A stretch of DNA of 17,730 nt from Alphaproteobacteria bacterium (GCA_024639035.1 JAHEJE010000018.1:1-17730), one strand, 5' to 3'. Shown: positions 8,066 through 14,627, numbered from the stretch's first letter. Numbers and translations are program-made. The notes: a model not told the origin generated them from the letters alone.

Positions 8066-8908
8066 ATGAACCCCAAGACAATATTGGTCAACCTCAACGA
8101 TGCCAACATGGCCGAGAAACTGACCCAGACGGCATTGGACCTCGCCGAGGTGCATGGTGCTCATGTCATCGGCCTGTACGTCAGACCGGCCATGCAGATC
8201 TATCCTGCGGTCGGCATGCAGGTGTCTCCGGAAATGTATGAGGTCCACGACAAGTATTTCGAGGACGCCTCTGGCGTGTGCGAGGTGCAATTCGAGGCCG
8301 CCCTGCAGCAGCGCGGTGTATCTGGCGAATGGCGCTCGGTAAGTTCTCCTGGCTCGGCGATTGCCGACAAGATCGTCGAACATGGGCTGCCATGCGATCT
8401 GCTAATACTCGGTCAGGTCGACCCTGAAAACACAGGGGGCATCGAACTGGATTGCGCCGAGCGCGTGGTGATGGAGGTTGGCCGGCCGGTCCTGCTGCTG
8501 CCCACGGCCGGGTCGTTCAAGGTGATCGGCAACACAATCGTGGTGGCATGGAACGGAACGCGTGAGGCTGCACGGGCAGCATTTGATGCCCTGCCGTTCA
8601 TTAACAGGTCCGAATCGACGCGCCTGGTCTGGATAGACGCACATGAGGATGAAGAGCACCTGGGCGATGTGCCGGGCGCGGAAATGGCAACCAGCCTTGC
8701 GCGGCATGGGGCGAACGTCACCGCTGATGCGCTGCCCAGTGGCGGCGTTTCGATCGGCGATGCACTGCTGAACATCTCCGCCGACCACAGTGCGGACCTG
8801 CTCGTGATGGGTGCTTACGGCCACAGCCGCTTGCGCGAGTTCGTCTTTGGCGGTACGACCCGCACTGTTTTCACGCACATGACGTTGCCGATACTGATGT
8901 CGCAATAG
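8066..8908 (+). CDS. universal stress protein, tandem UspA domains
   Basis: Cytosolic stress protein of 280 residues built from two UspA folds: residues about 1-145, starting MNPKTILVNLND, and about 150-280, starting VIGNTIVVAWNGT. The second domain ends GAYGHSRLREFVFGGTTRTVFTHMTLPILMSQ, with the G-x2-G-x9-G(S/T)-like nucleotide-binding pattern slightly altered. The first domain's equivalent (LGQVDPENTGG) is degenerate, so only the second half looks able to bind ATP. Tandem Usp proteins commonly help survival under oxygen limitation or stasis. GGAG lies nine bases before the ATG. An FNR box 60 bases upstream predicts induction by the FNR protein encoded at 10658-11401. The unknown gene at 8930 follows after 21 bases, probably in the same transcript. 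Confidence 0.9.
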   Translation: MNPKTILVNLNDANMAEKLTQTALDLAEVHGAHVIGLYVRPAMQIYPAVGMQVSPEMYEVHDKYFEDASGVCEVQFEAALQQRGVSGEWRSVSSPGSAIADKIVEHGLPCDLLILGQVDPENTGGIELDCAERVVMEVGRPVLLLPTAGSFKVIGNTIVVAWNGTREAARAAFDALPFINRSESTRLVWIDAHEDEEHLGDVPGAEMATSLARHGANVTADALPSGGVSIGDALLNISADHSADLLVMGAYGHSRLREFVFGGTTRTVFTHMTLPILMSQ

Positions 8909-8929
8909 CCCACTGGGAAGGACAAGAGG

Positions 8930-9307
8930 ATGACGCTAAAGCTAATCAGGCTGGAACTGGCACGCGATGAAGAGTTTCCGCAAGGCAGCCGAGCCCACGG
9001 CTACGACATCACTGCACCGGTCGACGACCAGGGCCAGTTGGATGCAGAGGAATGGAAGAACTACAAGGATCGCTGCCGCGTCCGCCGCTTCTGGGGCGAT
9101 GAGGAAGAAGACATCGGTCACCTGGTGCGCAAACCGGGGGGATCATGGGCTTTCCACTACGACATCCACGGCGACCCGGACGACGACGAGGGCGGGTATC
9201 GTTTCAACTTGCACAAGTTCGTCCCCGGCGAGTACGTATCGATCCGCGACCATGACGATGACATCCTGCGCACATTCAGGGTGATTCTGACCCGCGAGAT
9301 TGCCTGA
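8930..9307 (+). CDS. unrecognised acidic 125-residue protein
   Basis: I do not recognise a named family. The protein is soluble with no signal or membrane segment. It is rich in Asp and Glu (for example DEEEDIGHL, GDPDDDEGGYRF, RDHDDDILRTF) and aromatic residues (RRFWGDEE, GGSWAFHYDIHG). The alternating hydrophobic pattern in LKLIRLELARD, SWAFHYDI, GGYRFNLHKFVPGEYVSI and LRTFRVILTREI suggests a compact beta-rich fold. It is a real gene: it has a good ribosome binding site (GGAAGGACAAGAGG), typical codon use, and follows the FNR-boxed universal stress gene by 21 bases. Context therefore points to a role under low oxygen, but this is inference. It converges with the hemerythrin gene, whose stop lies 13 bases away. 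Confidence 0.82.
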   Translation: MTLKLIRLELARDEEFPQGSRAHGYDITAPVDDQGQLDAEEWKNYKDRCRVRRFWGDEEEDIGHLVRKPGGSWAFHYDIHGDPDDDEGGYRFNLHKFVPGEYVSIRDHDDDILRTFRVILTREIA

Positions 9308-9320
9308 GCCGGCCTGGAAG

Positions 9321-9860
9321 TCAGGACACGAGGCGCTCGGCCAGGCGAGAAAATTTGTTCCTCCCGTCGGCATCGCGAAGAGGGTCCGACAACCGCGCCA
9401 CGTGCTGCTCGACTTCGGTCCAATCTTCGTCGGTGAGGTGTTTGCGCGCGGTCGGCATGAACACCTCCTCCTCGTGGACCATATGATTATGCTCGGTTTC
9501 GATGAACTCGCGCGCCAGCTTCACGAAGGCATCGCGCGGTATTTCCATTTCCATGAGGACATTGACGACGGCATGGGCAAAGTCGCCCAGTTCGCGTGAA
9601 ATCTCTTCATGCTCTTCTTCCAGGTCGCCGACGGACTGGGCAACCTCCGGGGCCCGTTGGTGCAGCTTCTGCAGGATCAGGTTTTCCTTTGGATGATGAC
9701 AAAGGTTCGGGACTGTCAGGAAATAATCGACAATCTCCTTGATCAACTCGTAGTCGGGGCGCCGGCCCTCGGCGAACAAGTCGATCTGCTCTTCCAGAAC
9801 GCCGAGCAGACGTCCCATGGTTTTATGCTCTTGATGAATTTCGTCCAATACAGCTGACAT
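9321..9860 (-). CDS. hemerythrin-like (HHE cation-binding domain) protein
   Basis: Cytosolic four-helix-bundle protein of 179 residues that probably carries a non-heme di-iron site binding oxygen, NO or iron. Candidate ligands are His12 (DEIHQEHKTM), His55/His56 and Glu59 (LCHHPKENLI), His84 (EEEHEEI), and His126 with Glu130/Glu131 (EHNHMVHEEEVFMP). These follow the H...HxxxE...H...HxxxE order of HHE domains. The C-terminal 30 residues lie outside the domain and end DGRNKFSRLAERLV. The ATG has GGGAGGG six bases upstream. It follows the single-domain universal stress gene by 26 bases, so both likely answer to the FNR box at 10400-10413. Related proteins act in oxygen sensing and nitrosative stress; which applies here is unknown. 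Confidence 0.9.
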   Translation of the reverse strand: MSAVLDEIHQEHKTMGRLLGVLEEQIDLFAEGRRPDYELIKEIVDYFLTVPNLCHHPKENLILQKLHQRAPEVAQSVGDLEEEHEEISRELGDFAHAVVNVLMEMEIPRDAFVKLAREFIETEHNHMVHEEEVFMPTARKHLTDEDWTEVEQHVARLSDPLRDADGRNKFSRLAERLVS

Positions 9861-9886
9861 CTGAATCCCTCCCGCCTAAATCATAG

Positions 9887-10300
9887 CTACCTTACGACCA
9901 GTACCGAGCAACCAGCGTGTCTGACCACTTTGCCTGCCGTCGAGCCGAGCAAATAGTCTTCAAGCCCGGGCTTGTGCGACGCGATGATCAGCAGATCGGC
10001 ACCGGAACTTTCCGCTGCCGCCAGAATCTCGCGGTGCGGCACACCATGGCGCACACTGGTTTCCGCATTGTCGATACCTGATTTCGCCGCCAGTTGCTTC
10101 AAGCTGTCCTTGGTATGGGTCTCGGTATCACGCCGGATTTGAGCAGGGATCTCAAAGGCCACGTACCCGGGTATCTCCGGAATGACGCTGACCAGACAGA
10201 CTTGGGAATCGCCTCCCATCAACGCTTTGGCTTGGGTGATCATCTGTTCGCCACGCTCGCCATGTGCCGGATCCACGGCTATAATTATGTTGTTGTACAT
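9887..10300 (-). CDS. universal stress protein, single UspA domain
   Basis: Small cytosolic stress protein of 137 residues with one complete UspA fold. It opens MYNNIIIAVDPAHGERG and ends ADLLIIASHKPGLEDYLLGSTAGKVVRHAGCSVLVVR. The latter contains the LLGSTAGKVVRHAxCSVLVV block of ATP-binding (UspF/UspG-like) members, with the G-x9-GS spacing preserved in part and the Asp9 adenine contact present. AGGAG lies eight bases before the ATG. A perfect FNR box sits 100 bases upstream with a well-spaced -10 element, so expression is predicted to rise when oxygen is low. It is the first gene of a two-gene unit with hemerythrin. Confidence 0.92.
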   Translation of the reverse strand: MYNNIIIAVDPAHGERGEQMITQAKALMGGDSQVCLVSVIPEIPGYVAFEIPAQIRRDTETHTKDSLKQLAAKSGIDNAETSVRHGVPHREILAAAESSGADLLIIASHKPGLEDYLLGSTAGKVVRHAGCSVLVVR

Positions 10301-10352
10301 TCATTTTTCTCCTGTCGCCTTGGGATCGCCCGGCTCGCTGCGCGGTCACACT

Positions 10353-10381
10353 ATCATCCGCATTTCGACCAATCATCCGCA
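10353..10381. repeat. 10-base direct repeat in the usp-hemerythrin promoter
   Basis: ATCATCCGCA occurs at 10353-10362 and again at 10372-10381, 19 bases apart (about two helical turns). On the transcribed strand each copy contains GATGAT. The copy nearer the FNR box is the predicted -10 element; the other lies just past the predicted start of transcription. Confidence 0.6.
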
Positions 10382-10399
10382 CCCACGTCCGGGCATGCC

Positions 10400-10413
10400 T
10401 TGATCCATATCAA
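10400..10413 (-). promoter_or_regulatory. perfect FNR box upstream of usp-hemerythrin operon
   Basis: TTGATCCATATCAA is a full match to TTGAT-N4-ATCAA. On the minus strand a -10-like GATGAT (10377-10372) follows after exactly 22 bases, the same spacing as at the other universal stress gene. This predicts a class II FNR promoter with start near 10365 and a leader of about 65 bases to the ATG at 10300. The box is palindromic and could also act rightward, but no good -10 is seen on that side. Confidence 0.82.
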
Positions 10414-10657
10414 GATCGCCGCATTCCGACCTGACCGTGAGAATGTACAGGAAAAAGACGCTGCTGTGCCAGGACTTATCGGATTTGTGGAGAAGCCGCT
10501 GCCTGCAAGTCTCGCAACCGATCAGCGTGCCTCGCGCGCACGCACGAGGCAGGTTGGACGTCGGTTGCAGAACAGACAGCACCGCGGCAACGGCGCTTGA
10601 CGGCCAATGCGATCGTGCTGCGGCGTTCCCCACGGTGGTTGCCGCATTTTTCATGTG
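10414..10657. other. structured non-coding stretch between FNR box and fnr-like gene
   Basis: No convincing gene lies here; reading frames on both strands lack ribosome binding sites and family resemblance. It holds two competing hairpins, TGCCTCG/CGAGGCA (10528-10534 with 10545-10551) and GCGTGC/GCACGC (10525-10530 with 10538-10543), then a plus-strand terminator (10619-10651). It could be an untranslated tail of the regulator gene (minus strand) or a plus-strand small RNA. Confidence 0.4.
10619..10651 (+). terminator. rho-independent terminator, plus-strand orientation
   Basis: TGCGGC (10619-10624) pairs with GCCGCA (10641-10646), with an inner CCAC/GTGG pairing, immediately followed by TTTTT. 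It faces the 3' end of the minus-strand regulator gene, with no plus-strand protein gene upstream for over 1.3 kb. On the minus strand the hairpin is preceded by As but not followed by Ts. Confidence 0.6.
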
Positions 10658-11401
10658 CTAATTCGAGATGCCTTCGGCACCTGCGACCCTGGCAAGTGCG
10701 GCCGAGTCCGGCACTTCCATCTGGCGGCTGGAAACCATCCTGACGATCCCTCTTGTCTTGAGTTTCGTCAGTTGCCTGCTCACGGTTTCGATTGTCAGAC
10801 CAAGGTAGTCGGCCATGTCGGCCCGGGTCAGCGGCAACTCGAAGCTTGCCGCCACTGACTGTTGGTTTGCGCAGCCATCGACGTGGTGCCGCCTGGCCAG
10901 CAGATACAAGAAACTGGCGATCTTCTCTTCTGCCGTTTTGCGTCCGAGGAGCAGCATCCACTCGCGGGCGGCATCCAATTCATCCAATGTATTCTCGAAC
11001 AGCCGATGCTGCAGAGACGGGTAGTCTTTCAACAGGCTTTCGAATGCATCGTGGGGAAAGCAACACAGCTCCACATCGGAGGCGGCCTCGGCGAAATACG
11101 GGTTGTTGAAACTGAATGCGCGGCCAAGAAAATCCGGTGAGAACACCAGGCCGACAATCTGTTGCCGACCGTCGGGCATGGTCTTGGTCAACTTGACCGT
11201 GCCGGACAGGACGTTGGCAAAGAACCGCGATGAATCCTGATCGGAAAACACAACCTGGCCGGCTGGAATCCGGCGCTGCCGGGAGATCATGCTGAGCGCT
11301 TTGAGTTCGTCGTCTTTCAGCGCGCCGCAAATCGCCGTGACCCTGACCGGGCAGGATGAACAATGGGGCGTTTGCGGCATCAAGACTGGTTGCTCTGTCA
11401 A
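10658..11401 (-). CDS. FNR-type Crp/Fnr-family oxygen-responsive regulator
   Basis: Cytosolic transcription factor of about 247 residues that senses oxygen through a [4Fe-4S] cluster and activates genes under low oxygen. N-terminal cysteines Cys14, Cys17 and Cys25 (HCSSCPVRVTAIC) give the C-x2-C-x7-C spacing of FnrL/FnrN/AadR proteins; the fourth ligand is Cys113 or Cys114 (VELCCFPHD). A cyclic-nucleotide-binding-like beta roll covers about 30-135, a dimer helix 135-165 and a winged helix 165-235. The recognition helix TIETVSRQL has Glu205, Ser208 and Arg209, equivalent to E. coli FNR residues that read TTGAT. Three such boxes lie nearby. The start is uncertain: TTG at 11401 has GGAG nine bases upstream; an in-frame ATG at 11380 has no clear site but would still keep the cysteines. 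Confidence 0.92.
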   Translation of the reverse strand: MTEQPVLMPQTPHCSSCPVRVTAICGALKDDELKALSMISRQRRIPAGQVVFSDQDSSRFFANVLSGTVKLTKTMPDGRQQIVGLVFSPDFLGRAFSFNNPYFAEAASDVELCCFPHDAFESLLKDYPSLQHRLFENTLDELDAAREWMLLLGRKTAEEKIASFLYLLARRHHVDGCANQQSVAASFELPLTRADMADYLGLTIETVSRQLTKLKTRGIVRMVSSRQMEVPDSAALARVAGAEGISN

Positions 11402-11457
11402 AGGACCAAACTCCGTGAGCCGATGCGTTCGCCCGCGCGGAAACAGGCCGTCGACCG

Positions 11458-11486
11458 ACTATAGTTCAAGTTGTGTGCCCGGCAAA
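11458..11486 (-). promoter_or_regulatory. candidate promoter of the fnr-like gene
   Basis: Minus strand: TTTGCC (11486-11481), 17-base spacer, TATAGT (11463-11458). The -10 is a good match (5/6), the -35 weak. Transcription would begin near 11451, 50 bases before the TTG start at 11401. Confidence 0.3.
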
Positions 11487-11597
11487 GCCTGATGCGTCAG
11501 AAGGGTAGGAAACCGAACTGCGGTTCACGAAGTTGGATCGGGCGGAGGGGCAGGACGGACTGACCAAGGGAACGAAGCGACAGATGACCTCCCGTCA

Positions 11598-11696
11598 CTA
11601 CCCCACCAGCGTGCAAGGCCTGGCATGGGATTGGGCGCTGCAAATCACCTCCGCCACGATCACCATTGTCAGACACATCATCTCGGCGGGCGTCAT
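11598..11696 (-). CDS. possible 32-residue small protein downstream of an FNR box
   Basis: A short minus-strand frame begins MTPAEMMCLTMVIVAEV and ends TAG at 11598. It has a well-placed GGGAG seven bases before the ATG and lies 60 bases after the FNR box at 11756-11769. Residues 6-19 form a short hydrophobic stretch and there are three cysteines (8, 19, 28). I recognise no family. In a GC-rich region a frame this short may be chance, so this is a candidate, not an established gene. Confidence 0.28.
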   Translation of the reverse strand: MTPAEMMCLTMVIVAEVICSAQSHARPCTLVG

Positions 11697-11755
11697 ATCG
11701 GAACTCCCGATCTGTTGAATCGCCGGAAAAGCGCTGCAAAAGCCGGAGCATGTAT

Positions 11756-11769
11756 TTGATTGGGATCAA
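11756..11769. promoter_or_regulatory. FNR box overlapping the 3' end of the patatin gene
   Basis: TTGATTGGGATCAA is a full match to TTGAT-N4-ATCAA and includes the stop codon of the patatin gene. At the class II position on the minus strand (11733-11728) the sequence is CGCTTT, a poor -10, so promoter activity is less certain than for the two other boxes. It is 355 bases upstream of the FNR-type regulator gene and could serve that gene or the small frame at 11598-11696. Confidence 0.6.
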
Positions 11770-12605
11770 ATTTCGGCCTGATCGAGGAGATTTGACAAGG
11801 CGCGCCTGAGTTCATCCTTCGAGCGCTCCCCGGCACGCAGGATTTCCTCGACACGAAAGAAATCCAGCACCCTGAAGCTGTCGATTTCGGGCGCGATATA
11901 GATATCCGGCGGGCCGGCCGCCATCTTCAGGGCTGTCACAGTGTATTGCATCACCTGCAATGCGCCGAGGGCAAGTTCAATGTTCTTCGGTCCGCCGTCA
12001 GCCGGCCTCACCGGGCGGCCGGTCACATCGATTGCCACGGTTCGATCGGTTCCAGCACTGGCACGATCGAACGGAACCTGGTTGGTCATCCCGCCGTCAA
12101 CGAGAACACGACCGTTCTTGCGTGGAGCGGCCAGCAAGCCGGGGATCGCTATGCTCGCGGCGACGGCTTCGCTCAGCGGGCCGGAGTCGATCACCACCTC
12201 GCGGCGTTCATAGAAATCCGTCGCGATGCATTTGAACGGAATTTCAGTGTCTTCGATCCTGGCAGCAGCACCTTCCGGCAAAACCAGCTCTGCCAGCGTC
12301 GTGCCCTCTATCATGACATGGCCGAACAGCTTGAAATCGATCAGGTCTTTCAGCGAGCCTCGCTTGCTGGTGAACAAGTGTCTTGCAGTTTCCACCTTGT
12401 TACCCAGCACCGCCAAGGTGTGCTGGCGGATCTGACGAGCCGATAGGCCCGAGGCATAAGCGGCTCCGATGAGGGCGCCCATGCTGGTGCCGGCAATCAC
12501 CGCCGGCTTGACGCCCAACTCGTCGAACACTTCCAGCATCGGGATATGAGCGATGCCGCGCGCACCGCCGCCACCCAGCGCCAGACCAATCTTGACCCTG
12601 CTCAT
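11766..12605 (-). CDS. patatin-like phospholipase (RssA/YchK type)
   Basis: Serine lipid acyl hydrolase of 279 residues, probably cytosolic or membrane-associated. The oxyanion loop GGGGARGIAH is at residues 11-20, the nucleophile elbow GTSMG gives Ser41, and the catalytic Asp170 lies in LVDGGMTNQVP, a complete Ser-Asp dyad. Length and layout fit the short bacterial RssA-like patatins. The ATG at 12605 overlaps the stop of the phosphotransferase gene as ATGA, which fixes the start and suggests translational coupling; the frame extends nine residues further upstream without need. It is the last gene of the purD-hydrolase-phosphotransferase-patatin run. Its stop codon lies inside an FNR box. 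The natural substrate is unknown. Confidence 0.92.
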   Translation of the reverse strand: MSRVKIGLALGGGGARGIAHIPMLEVFDELGVKPAVIAGTSMGALIGAAYASGLSARQIRQHTLAVLGNKVETARHLFTSKRGSLKDLIDFKLFGHVMIEGTTLAELVLPEGAAARIEDTEIPFKCIATDFYERREVVIDSGPLSEAVAASIAIPGLLAAPRKNGRVLVDGGMTNQVPFDRASAGTDRTVAIDVTGRPVRPADGGPKNIELALGALQVMQYTVTALKMAAGPPDIYIAPEIDSFRVLDFFRVEEILRAGERSKDELRRALSNLLDQAEI

Positions 12606-13693
12606 GCGCCTGCCTTCCTGGCAAAATGCCATGCAGTCTCAGCCATCGGCCGGACCTGCCCGGCCATCGCCGCGGCATTGGGGTTGGCCGCCGTTCCGTC
12701 GCGCACCCGGCCGACAATGCCCTGGAATATCGCAGCCAGCCGGAAAAAGTTGTAGGCCAGGTAGGTATCGAGGTCGGCAATGCCATTGCGGCCGGTGCGC
12801 TGGCAATAGGCGGCCACGTAGTCCTCAAACCTGGGCAATCCCGGCGCGTTCTGCTCATGGCCGACCAGTGAGCCGACGCCTGCCCCACTGTCAGACGGCG
12901 GCATCACCCATTGCATGAGATGATAGGTGAAATCGGCAAGTGGATCGCCGAGGGTTGAAAGTTCCCAGTCGAGCACGGCGGAAACCTGGTTGCTCCGCTC
13001 CGCGATGATACAGTTGTCGAGCCGGAAATCGCCATGCACCAGGCTTGCTTCGCCGCTGTCGGGTGCGGCGTCGGGCAGCCAGGCTATCAGCCGGTCCATT
13101 TCGGCAATGGGCTCGGTTTGCGAGGTCCGGTACTGCTTGGACCAGCGGGCGATCTGGCGCGCGACATATCCTTCCGGCCGGCCAAAGCCGGTCAATCCGG
13201 CGGCGGGCACGTCGATACCATGGAGTTCGGCAAGGGTCTTGTTGAGGTTGTCATAGATCTCGGCACGGGCAGCGGCTGTCACGCCTGGAATGTGCGGCTC
13301 CCAGAACAGCCGGCCGGCGGTAAAATCCATGACGTAAAAAGCCGTGCCGATGACACTGGCATCATCGCACAGCAACCATGGCCTGGGCACCGGAAAACCG
13401 AGGGGATAAAGGGCTGAAATCACCCGGTATTCCCGATCCACCGCATGCGCCGAGGCAAGCAGTTCACCCGGCGGTTTGCGCCTCAGGACATAGGCATGAC
13501 CGGGGGTGATCAGCTTGTAGGTCGGGTTCGATTGCCCGCCCTTGAATTGCTCGACAGACATCGAGCCGGCGAAACCGTCGAGGCGATGGCGCAGGTAGTC
13601 TTGCAACGCAGCGGTATCGAAGCGATGCGCAACATGAACTTCGGCAGTGCCGGAAAAGGCCTCTTGCCTGTCAATCTTCCTGGTCACAGCCAT
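12602..13693 (-). CDS. aminoglycoside-phosphotransferase-fold kinase, ACAD10/11-like
   Basis: Protein-kinase-like phosphotransferase of 363 residues. It resembles the stand-alone kinase domain of ACAD10/ACAD11, which in the known mammalian proteins phosphorylates 4-hydroxyacyl-CoAs for beta-oxidation, rather than antibiotic-resistance enzymes. Visible motifs are the glycine loop FKGGQSNPTYKL (about 50-61), VLRRKPPG with the ATP lysine region, the catalytic loop LVHGDFRLDNCI and the metal-binding VLDWELSTLGDPLADF, so it should be active. The ATG at 13693 overlaps the hydrolase stop as TGATG, and its own stop overlaps the patatin ATG, so three genes are translationally linked. The frame stays open 39 residues upstream but that part lies inside the hydrolase gene. 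Partnership with a hydrolase and a patatin suggests acyl or lipid metabolism. Confidence 0.9.
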   Translation of the reverse strand: MAVTRKIDRQEAFSGTAEVHVAHRFDTAALQDYLRHRLDGFAGSMSVEQFKGGQSNPTYKLITPGHAYVLRRKPPGELLASAHAVDREYRVISALYPLGFPVPRPWLLCDDASVIGTAFYVMDFTAGRLFWEPHIPGVTAAARAEIYDNLNKTLAELHGIDVPAAGLTGFGRPEGYVARQIARWSKQYRTSQTEPIAEMDRLIAWLPDAAPDSGEASLVHGDFRLDNCIIAERSNQVSAVLDWELSTLGDPLADFTYHLMQWVMPPSDSGAGVGSLVGHEQNAPGLPRFEDYVAAYCQRTGRNGIADLDTYLAYNFFRLAAIFQGIVGRVRDGTAANPNAAAMAGQVRPMAETAWHFARKAGA

Positions 13694-14601
13694 CACTTGG
13701 CGTTGAAGAATTTGAGCATTTCGTTGAGGGACGCCTGGGCATTCTCCTCGACGATAAAATGGCCGGCCTCTATAGACTTGCCGGCAACCCGGTCGCACCA
13801 TTTGTTCCACGCCTGCTGTGGCGTTCGGTCGATCTTCGCTGGAATGCCGTGGCTGCCAGATAGCACCAGCAGCGGGCAGCCGATCTTGTTGCCGGCGGCC
13901 AGATCGGCCTGATCCATGTCGCGGTCACAGGTTGCGCCAGCGCGATAATCATTGCACATGGCATGAACGCGCTCGGGCTCGAGAAAGGCGGCCGAATACG
14001 CGGCCAATGCATCTGGATGCATGGCGGAAAGGTCGCCGGATGCGCACCAGCTTGCCATCGTCCATTTGAGGTAGAACTCCGGATCGGCGGCAATCAGGGT
14101 TTCAGGCAGAGGCGCCGGCTGGGCCAGAAATGGCCAGTGGTATGTACTCATGGCGAACTCGGCATCGAAGGCCCGCCAGGTGTCCTCGGTCGAGGCGATG
14201 TCAAGGAGCGCCAACCTTTCGACCTTGCCTGGAAAGTCCAGCGCCAGGCGATAGGCGACGCGACCGCCGCGGTCATGACCGGCCAGGTCGAACCGATCAT
14301 GGCCGAGCTGGCTCATCACACGCACCATGTCACGCGCCATGGCTCGTTTGGAATAGACGGTATTCCTGACATCGTTGACCGGGCAGGATGACCGGCCATA
14401 GCCGCGCAGGTCGGCCAGCACGACAGTGAAGTGTTCGGCCAGTTTGCCGGCGACGGGGTGCCACATGACATGGCTTTGCGGAAACCCGTGCAACAGCAGC
14501 AGCGGCGGACCGATGCCGGCCGTGCGCACAAAGATGTCCGCACCTTCGCCGGTCACCACCGCTTCGCTGAACCCTGGTAACAAGTCCGCCATGGCGGACA
14601 T
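13693..14601 (-). CDS. alpha/beta hydrolase, fluoroacetate (haloacetate) dehalogenase-like
   Basis: Cytosolic alpha/beta-hydrolase of 302 residues with an aspartate nucleophile. GHDRGGRVAYR gives Asp110 with Arg111 and Arg114; Asp134 (LLDIAST) and His281 (AGHFIVEEN) complete the triad. His155-Trp156 (STYHWPF), Trp185 and Tyr219 (NDYRAGA) fill the positions that hold the fluoride and carboxylate in fluoroacetate dehalogenase of Rhodopseudomonas palustris, as I recall that enzyme. The oxyanion motif LLHGFPQSHVMWH is typical too. ATG 14601 is chosen because GGGG lies five bases upstream; ATG 14592 is possible and would shift numbering by three. It follows purD by 26 bases and overlaps the phosphotransferase start (TGATG). 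The real substrate may be another short 2-haloacid or an ester. Confidence 0.9.
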   Translation of the reverse strand: MSAMADLLPGFSEAVVTGEGADIFVRTAGIGPPLLLLHGFPQSHVMWHPVAGKLAEHFTVVLADLRGYGRSSCPVNDVRNTVYSKRAMARDMVRVMSQLGHDRFDLAGHDRGGRVAYRLALDFPGKVERLALLDIASTEDTWRAFDAEFAMSTYHWPFLAQPAPLPETLIAADPEFYLKWTMASWCASGDLSAMHPDALAAYSAAFLEPERVHAMCNDYRAGATCDRDMDQADLAAGNKIGCPLLVLSGSHGIPAKIDRTPQQAWNKWCDRVAGKSIEAGHFIVEENAQASLNEMLKFFNAK

Positions 14602-14627
14602 AATAACCCCAGCGTCCGGTGGCGCAA

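Larger units (their letters stand above)
11402..11765. other. intergenic region between fnr-like gene and patatin gene
   Basis: About 364 bases. On the minus strand it holds an FNR box at its far end (11756-11769), a possible 32-codon gene (11598-11696) and a -10-like TATAGT (11463-11458), with TTTGCC 17 bases before it, that could start the regulator transcript near 11451. Longer open frames here (for example 11497-11769 minus and 11533-11718 plus) show no family resemblance. Confidence 0.4.

Noticed and set aside
10373..10654. Minus-strand frame of 93 residues starting just after the FNR-type regulator stop.
   Set aside because: No ribosome binding site, low-complexity and unlike any family; it also reads through the FNR box.
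11497..11769. Minus-strand frame of 90 residues between the regulator and the patatin gene.
   Set aside because: Its start lies inside the FNR box and patatin stop, it has no ribosome site and no protein-like pattern. The shorter frame at 11598-11696 has better start signals.
12602..13693. Aminoglycoside resistance gene.
   Set aside because: The phosphotransferase fold is shared, but the FKGGQSNPTY and DWELSTLGDP blocks and length fit the ACAD10/11-like group, and there is no mobile-element context.
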